From Verrucomicrobia bacterium ADurb.Bin070 (GTDB lineage: Bacteria > Verrucomicrobiota > Kiritimatiellia > RFP12 > UBA1067), in the NCBI GenBank assembly GCA_002071025.1, contig MWEJ01000005.1:1-36197 (forward strand): DNA of 36,197 nt. The letters run 5' to 3'. The notes under the pieces are model-generated. The model ran no database searches and had not been told where the DNA came from. It saw only the letters and a list, made by a program, of their open reading frames with translations. Of the stretch, positions 32,083 to 36,197 are shown one piece after another; positions within the stretch are counted from its first letter, which is position 1; the number at the start of each line of letters is the position of its first letter. The position numbers were made by a program, and so were the translations under genes.

Positions 32083-32111
32083 ACTATGGAAAAAATGCCA
32101 CGGCGTGTCAA
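32083..32111 (-). promoter_or_regulatory. Promoter of prfC with perfect -35
   Basis: On the minus strand TTGACA (complement of 32106-32111) and CATAGT (complement of 32083-32088) are 17 nt apart. Only 10 nt separate the -10 from ATG 32072, implying a leader of just a few nucleotides. Confidence 0.55.
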
Positions 32112-32282
32112 GTGTGCGGGCGGGCACGTTCAGGATCGCGCCTTGCGGGGATGTCCGGCCTGGTGCCGGCTCAGAAAAACAAATGGAAAGAGCCGAGAAA
32201 ACGATCTGGGAGCGTCATGTGCGGATGTGATAAGGTAAAGACGATTTTTTCAAGCCGGGTTACGGACGAAGGAGGAAAGCGG

Positions 32283-32777
32283 ATGAGTGACAAAACCACT
32301 GTGTCTGACGGAAAGCGCGCCGCGAGCGATCCGCTGGCCGGGCAGGCGGCGGACGCGCGCTATAAGAGTTTCAATGAGACGGCCGATCCGTGGAAGGTGA
32401 TCGGCACGCTCGGGTACGGCGATGACCGCACCATGGTCTCGACGGTCGAGCGTGTGATTTTGGATGCCGATCCGTCGCAGTATCCGGGTTTCGAGGACAA
32501 GCTGCTGAAGTGCGCGGCCGATCCGGCCTGCACCGAAGCGGGATACGGCTTTATCTGCCGCCTGCTGGCGCTGATCGCCTCGCCGAAAAGCGTGGCCGCC
32601 CTGAAGGAAAAGCTGGCGAGTGGCAACGAAGTGGTTGCTTTCCTGACGCGCATGGCCATCGAGCAGGTGCCGGGCGACGAGGCGACGGCGGCGCTGCGCG
32701 CGGCGGCCGGTGTCCTCAAGGGACGTGAAGCGGACGGTTGTGCCGGCGCGGTTGCGGCGCGGACCCGGGCGCGGTGA
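32283..32777 (+). pseudogene. Truncated HEAT-type repeat protein gene
   Basis: The start is well formed (AAGGAGGAAA before ATG 32283). The first 140 codons encode helical repeats of HEAT/armadillo type (LLALIASPKSVAALKEKLAS, then EVVAFLTRMAIEQV, DEATAALRAAAGVLKG). After GKGRE-like GRE the frame turns into low-complexity Ala/Arg/Gly and stops at 32777. In the +1-shifted frame the same bases read GADPGAVKPARSLT, which is what the next HEAT unit should look like (RGDPGAVKPL...). So the gene seems frameshifted near 32730-32750 and then cut off by the Gfo/Idh gene that follows. Intact relatives, as I recall, are several hundred residues longer. It may still be translated as a 164-aa stub. Confidence 0.6.
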
Positions 32778-32832
32778 AACCGGCTCGGTCGTTGACGATT
32801 CAGCCATCAAACCCATTTTCGAGGAGAGAAGC

Positions 32833-34125
32833 ATGAGCGTGTCCAGACGTGGTTTCATCAAGCAGGCGGGCGTGGCGGCCGGAGCGGTCGCCGCGTTCCC
32901 GACAATCATTCCGGCCTCGGTGCTGGGACAAAATGCGCCGTCTAAGGTGCTGACCGTAGCCTGCGTGGGCGTGGGCGGGATGGGGCTTTCGCATATCACG
33001 CAGATGCTCGGGCGCGAGACCGTGCGGATTGTGGCCGTGGCCGATGTCGATGCCTTTCATCAAAAGCGCGCGGCGCAGATGATCAACAAGAAATACGGTC
33101 GTGCCGACTGCCGCATGACCGGCGATTTCCGCGAGGTCACGCGCGCTCCGGACGTGGATCTGGTCACCGTGGCCACGCCGGACAGTTGGCATGCGATCCC
33201 GGCGATCGATGCTATCCGCCACGGCAAGGATGTCTTTGTGGAGAAGCCGCTGACGCTGACGATCCGGGAAGGACAGGTGCTGGTCGAGGAGCTGCGCAAG
33301 CACCGGCGCGTGGGCCAGACCGGTACGATGCAGCGCTCGTCCGAGGGCTTTCACCGCGCGGCGGAACTGATCCGCAACGGACGCCTCGGCACGGTCCGGC
33401 ACATCGATGTGCTGATTCCCGCAAACAACCGTTATGTCGGCGCGACGTGGAAGCCCGAACCCGTCCCAGCCGGTCTTGATTATGATTTCTGGCTGGGGCC
33501 CGCGCCCTATGCGCCGTACACGTCGCAGCGCACCCATTACCAGTTCCGCTACATCCTCGACTATGCGGGCGGACAGACCACCAACTGGGGCGCGCACTAT
33601 CTTGATATCGCGCAGTGGGCGCTGGGCATGGATGAGTCCGGGCCGGTCGAGGTGGACGGACACGGCGTTTATCCCGGCAGCGGACTGTTCACCGCGCCCA
33701 CGCGCGTGGACGTGCGCTATGCCTACGCCAGCGGCGTGACGATGCGCATGCGCACCCGCACGGACGGCGTCTACGACGGCAACATCATCTTTCATGGCGA
33801 CAAAGGCACGCTGGATGTTTCGCGCAGCAAATTGCGGTCCGATCCTGCGGGCATCCTCACCGAGAAGATCGGCGACGACGAGGTCCGCCTCTACAAAAGT
33901 CGCGACCACTTCGGCAACTGGATCGAGTGCGTCAAGACGCGCGAGCGCCCGGTGTCGGATCTGGCGGTCGGCCACAAGACCACCAACCTCTGCAACATCG
34001 GCAACATCGTGATGCAACTCCAGCGCAAGCTGAAGTGGGACCCGGTCAATGAGCGCTTTGACGGCGACGAGATGGCGAACCGGCTGTTGACGCGCGCGAT
34101 GCGCGGTCCGTGGTCGCTTGCCTGA
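32833..34125 (+). CDS. Tat-exported Gfo/Idh/MocA-family oxidoreductase
   Basis: The protein is 430 aa. A twin-arginine signal (SRRGFIKQ, then AAGAVAAFPTIIPASVLG) sends the folded enzyme to the periplasm. The NAD(P)-binding Rossmann site is VACVGVGGMGLSH, the family motif EKPLT carries the catalytic lysine, and GGQTTNWGAHYLDIAQWALG carries the active-site His in the C-terminal alpha/beta domain. It ends in the usual MRGPWSL tail, so it is full length. Members oxidise or epimerise sugars and sugar derivatives; secreted ones are common in PVC bacteria, where they accompany polysaccharide breakdown. GAGGAGAG lies 5 nt before ATG 32833. The substrate cannot be read from sequence. It lies between two gene remnants. 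Confidence 0.92.
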   Translation: MSVSRRGFIKQAGVAAGAVAAFPTIIPASVLGQNAPSKVLTVACVGVGGMGLSHITQMLGRETVRIVAVADVDAFHQKRAAQMINKKYGRADCRMTGDFREVTRAPDVDLVTVATPDSWHAIPAIDAIRHGKDVFVEKPLTLTIREGQVLVEELRKHRRVGQTGTMQRSSEGFHRAAELIRNGRLGTVRHIDVLIPANNRYVGATWKPEPVPAGLDYDFWLGPAPYAPYTSQRTHYQFRYILDYAGGQTTNWGAHYLDIAQWALGMDESGPVEVDGHGVYPGSGLFTAPTRVDVRYAYASGVTMRMRTRTDGVYDGNIIFHGDKGTLDVSRSKLRSDPAGILTEKIGDDEVRLYKSRDHFGNWIECVKTRERPVSDLAVGHKTTNLCNIGNIVMQLQRKLKWDPVNERFDGDEMANRLLTRAMRGPWSLA

Positions 34126-34134
34126 AGAGACTAG

Positions 34135-34869
34135 CCGGTTGATCATGAGTTGCTGCATCTGGACCGGGTCAATCTTGACAGGTCACACGTTTTCCCCAGG
34201 CTCCCAAATCAACTCAATCGACGCTCCGAGCAGCTTCCGCACCATCGGCATCATGCCGCCCACCAGTTCGTTTAAATCCACCACTGCGGGGGTTGCCGGC
34301 TGTTGGCGAGCGAAGGTCAGGAGCTGCCGAGTCAGCACCTTTGAACGGTCGGCCGCCTACCGGATCATACGCAAGTCCGCACAGACCGGGTGCTCCGTGC
34401 CAAGTTCTTCCTGTGCCAGCTCGGCGTGCCCCAAGATGACTTGTAACAGATTGTTGAAATCGTGGGCAACCCCACCCGCAAGCCTGCCCACCGATTCCAT
34501 TTTCTGAACGCGCATCAACTGCTCGGATACCGCCACATGCTCCGTGATATCGCGTTCGACCGAAACATAATTGACAATGCGCCCGCCCGTATCGCGAACA
34601 GGCGCAATGGACGCTTCCGAAATCCGACAAGAGCCGTCGGCCCGTTTGCTTTTAAATCGTCCGCGCCATTGCTTGCCGACGGCAATCGTGTGCCAAAGAT
34701 TCTGGTACAGCGCCTGATCAGGCGCTTGGTCTTTGAGCATGTCAACGCTTTGCCCGACAACCGCCTCGCGCGACAGGCCAGCCGACACCTCAAATCCCGG
34801 ATTCACGAATTGAATGACGCCATCGGCCGTCGTGATAATGACGCCCCGCATGGCATTAATCCCCCGCAT
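34135..34869 (-). pseudogene. Broken PAS-sensor histidine kinase
   Basis: Translation shows a PAS domain (VIITTADGVIQFVNPGFE, then RISEASIAPVRDTGGRIVNY) joined by ITEHV to a HisKA H-box (GRLAGGVAHDFNNLLQVILG). The frame then meets TAG at 34357-34359, continues in frame with good homology (AADRSKVLTRQLLTFARQQP, VVDLNELVGGM) and meets TGA at 34183-34185. It then reads PVKIDPVQMQQLMIN and breaks off exactly where the ATPase N-box should start. The 5' end is cut inside the PAS domain at the stop of the GH2 gene. So the kinase has lost its front, its ATPase domain and two sense codons. AT content is visibly higher than in neighbours. It is nonfunctional as a kinase. The 170-aa PAS/H-box piece could in principle still be made. 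Confidence 0.85.
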
Positions 34870-36197
34870 ACGTCTGGCGCAGGTGCTTGACGGTCAGCGC
34901 CCGCGAAAAATCGTCGAACGACACGCCGGCACCTTTGGGCGTAAACGTCAGGGTGATCGGGCGCCCAGGAAAGAGCGCGAAACTGTTGTCGCTGAACTCC
35001 CCGCGAATCCCCTCCACGTCAACCCAGACAAAAAAAGCCGGCTTGTCGGTCGTCAGCGTGACCGTCCATCGGCCCTGCCGGTCGGCCGGGATCGCATCCA
35101 CCCGAGCGTCCCCCAGGGCATGGCGCTTATAGGCGTGGAAGAACCACTCGTTTCTGTGCGTCACCGCGCGGCCCGCGGCCTCGCCGCGCATTACCACCTC
35201 GAGGAACCGGTCGGTCCGCTCCGCGTCATCGCCAAAACGCGCCAGCGGATATTTGCCGAGCAGTTTGGCAGAACGCGGAGCCAATTCAGCCGGCAGCGCC
35301 ACTGCGTCAAGCCGTTTCCCGTCGAAGCCCCACACCTCGACTGACGCCTCGGCCGCGACCGGCTCGGCGAAATCGTTGACGGCCCAGAACTCCAGGTTTG
35401 TGCCTTGATCAACCGGAATGGTCATCACGGCCAACGGCGCGTAAAAGCGCCGGGCGTGATAGTGCAGGTGTTTCCACTTGCCGCCGTATTCGACGCTTGA
35501 CCAGGAAGCCACCGGCCAGTTGTCGTTGAGCTGCCAGTAGAGCGTGCCCATGCAGCGCGGCTGCAACCGGCGCCAAGCCTCGACAGCCGTCTTGATCGCC
35601 AGCGCCTGCTGCACCTGCGAGAGATACAGGACGTTATCAAAACCCTCCGGGAAGCGGAAGTAACGCGCCATGGTCTCCAGCATGCGGGCATTGCCGCCGC
35701 GGTTTTTCTGGTGATGTTCAAAATCCGGCGCCGTCGGATTCATTTGGCCCGGCGCGACAAAGGTCTTCGCCACTTCCGGCGAAGAAAAAGATTGATAGCC
35801 GAACTCCGAGCAGAAACGCGGCTTATAGGTATAGTACGCGGAGAAATCCTTGTTCTCGTGCCACACCGTCCAGTTGTGCATGTCGCCGCGGTTGTCATCG
35901 TGCCACGCATCCCCGAAATCTCCGGGACCCGCGCAGGGCGAAGAGGGCCAGAAGGTGCGGACGGGATCATACGCCTCCACCGTCTCGGCCAGCACGCGGC
36001 TGAGACGGTCGTAGTTGATCAGATAGCGGTCGCGGTTCTTGCGGCTCGCCTCAAACCAGGTGAGCGCGCCGATGCACTCGTTATCGCCGCACCAGAGCGC
36101 GATGCTGGCGTGATCGCGCAACCGGCGCAACTGATGGGACAATTCCGCGCGCACCTCCTCCAGAAACGCGCGGTCAGAGGGATACAGCGCGCACGAA
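34856..36197 (-). CDS. GH2 beta-mannosidase-like enzyme (C-terminal part)
   Basis: The open frame runs off the right edge, so the N-terminal domains and signal are missing. What remains is the end of a GH2 barrel and the following Ig-like domains. IALWCGDNECIG carries the acid/base Glu after Asn, and KPRFCSEFGYQSFSSP carries the nucleophile Glu in the SEFG motif of beta-mannosidases. GTLYWQLNDNWPVASWSSV is the conserved Trp-rich substrate loop. The C-terminal beta-sandwich ends at RQTYAGD, just 11 nt from the kinase remnant. Beta-mannosidases release mannose from the non-reducing end of beta-mannosides. Related GH2 enzymes have other specificities, so the exact sugar is open. Confidence 0.9.
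   Translation of the reverse strand, partial: SCALYPSDRAFLEEVRAELSHQLRRLRDHASIALWCGDNECIGALTWFEASRKNRDRYLINYDRLSRVLAETVEAYDPVRTFWPSSPCAGPGDFGDAWHDDNRGDMHNWTVWHENKDFSAYYTYKPRFCSEFGYQSFSSPEVAKTFVAPGQMNPTAPDFEHHQKNRGGNARMLETMARYFRFPEGFDNVLYLSQVQQALAIKTAVEAWRRLQPRCMGTLYWQLNDNWPVASWSSVEYGGKWKHLHYHARRFYAPLAVMTIPVDQGTNLEFWAVNDFAEPVAAEASVEVWGFDGKRLDAVALPAELAPRSAKLLGKYPLARFGDDAERTDRFLEVVMRGEAAGRAVTHRNEWFFHAYKRHALGDARVDAIPADRQGRWTVTLTTDKPAFFVWVDVEGIRGEFSDNSFALFPGRPITLTFTPKGAGVSFDDFSRALTVKHLRQTYAGD

Noticed and set aside
32800-34158. 452-aa minus-strand open frame opposite the Gfo/Idh gene
   Set aside because: Shadow of the oxidoreductase, which carries a Tat signal and family motifs.
34183-34359. Possible stop-codon readthrough or recoding (TAG, TGA) in the PAS kinase
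   Set aside because: All intact genes here use TAA, TAG and TGA as ordinary stops, and the kinase is also cut at both ends, so decay explains both codons better.
1-36197. CRISPR arrays, tRNA or rRNA genes, insertion sequences
   Set aside because: No regularly spaced repeats, no tRNA-like T-arm/acceptor combinations and no transposase reading frame were seen on reading both strands.

Overview
The window is GC-rich bacterial DNA from a Gram-negative saccharolytic organism. A PVC-group bacterium, most likely Kiritimatiellota/Lentisphaerota-like, fits best. This is inferred from the gene mix: several large secreted glycoside hydrolases, LamG and GH2 modules, a Tat-exported Gfo/Idh oxidoreductase next to a HEAT-type gene remnant, an AraC-type sugar regulator and an outer-membrane beta-barrel. 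I have no database match to confirm it. No rRNA, tRNA, CRISPR array or intact insertion sequence was seen.

Layout. 1-3604: the 5' end of a minus-strand gene, then a plus-strand YhhN-like/DUF998-like membrane protein, an AraC-family regulator and a periplasmic TPR protein. 3609-7185: a tightly coupled minus-strand operon folD > unrecognised 651-aa protein > nudC-like Nudix hydrolase, with both junctions overlapping by 4 nt. 7314-15292: a secreted GH42-like protein (minus), a decapitated surface-protein fragment (plus) with a strong terminator, and a very large secreted LamG plus (alpha/beta)8-type hydrolase (plus). 15531-18404: a stand-alone fusion of archaeo-eukaryotic primase, superfamily 2 helicase and DUF559/Vsr-like nuclease, the architecture known from TOTE-type conflict systems. 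It has its own candidate promoter and terminator and is the most defence-like item here. 18643-20474: a two-gene Fe-S electron-transfer module. 20515-23352: a secreted agarase-like (GH50-like) protein. 23340-28574: a minus-strand operon of HAE3/MMPL-type RND transporter, LolA-like periplasmic protein and beta-barrel protein. It probably reads through from a CoA-disulfide-reductase/rhodanese fusion (28618-30318). 30456-32072: prfC. 32283-34125: a truncated HEAT-type gene followed by an intact Gfo/Idh/MocA oxidoreductase. 34135-34869: a broken PAS-histidine kinase with two in-frame stops. 34856-36197: the C-terminal part of a GH2 beta-mannosidase-like enzyme that runs off the window.

How it fits together. 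Most secreted enzymes point to breakdown of complex polysaccharide, with the AraC regulator as a possible local controller. The RND/LolA-like/beta-barrel operon looks like an envelope lipid or hydrophobe export system. Three gene remnants (10037-11140, 32283-32777 and 34135-34869) sit at junctions between intact genes, so this stretch has been rearranged repeatedly. The primase-helicase-nuclease gene and the unknown protein in the folD-nudC operon are the best leads for uncharacterised biology.
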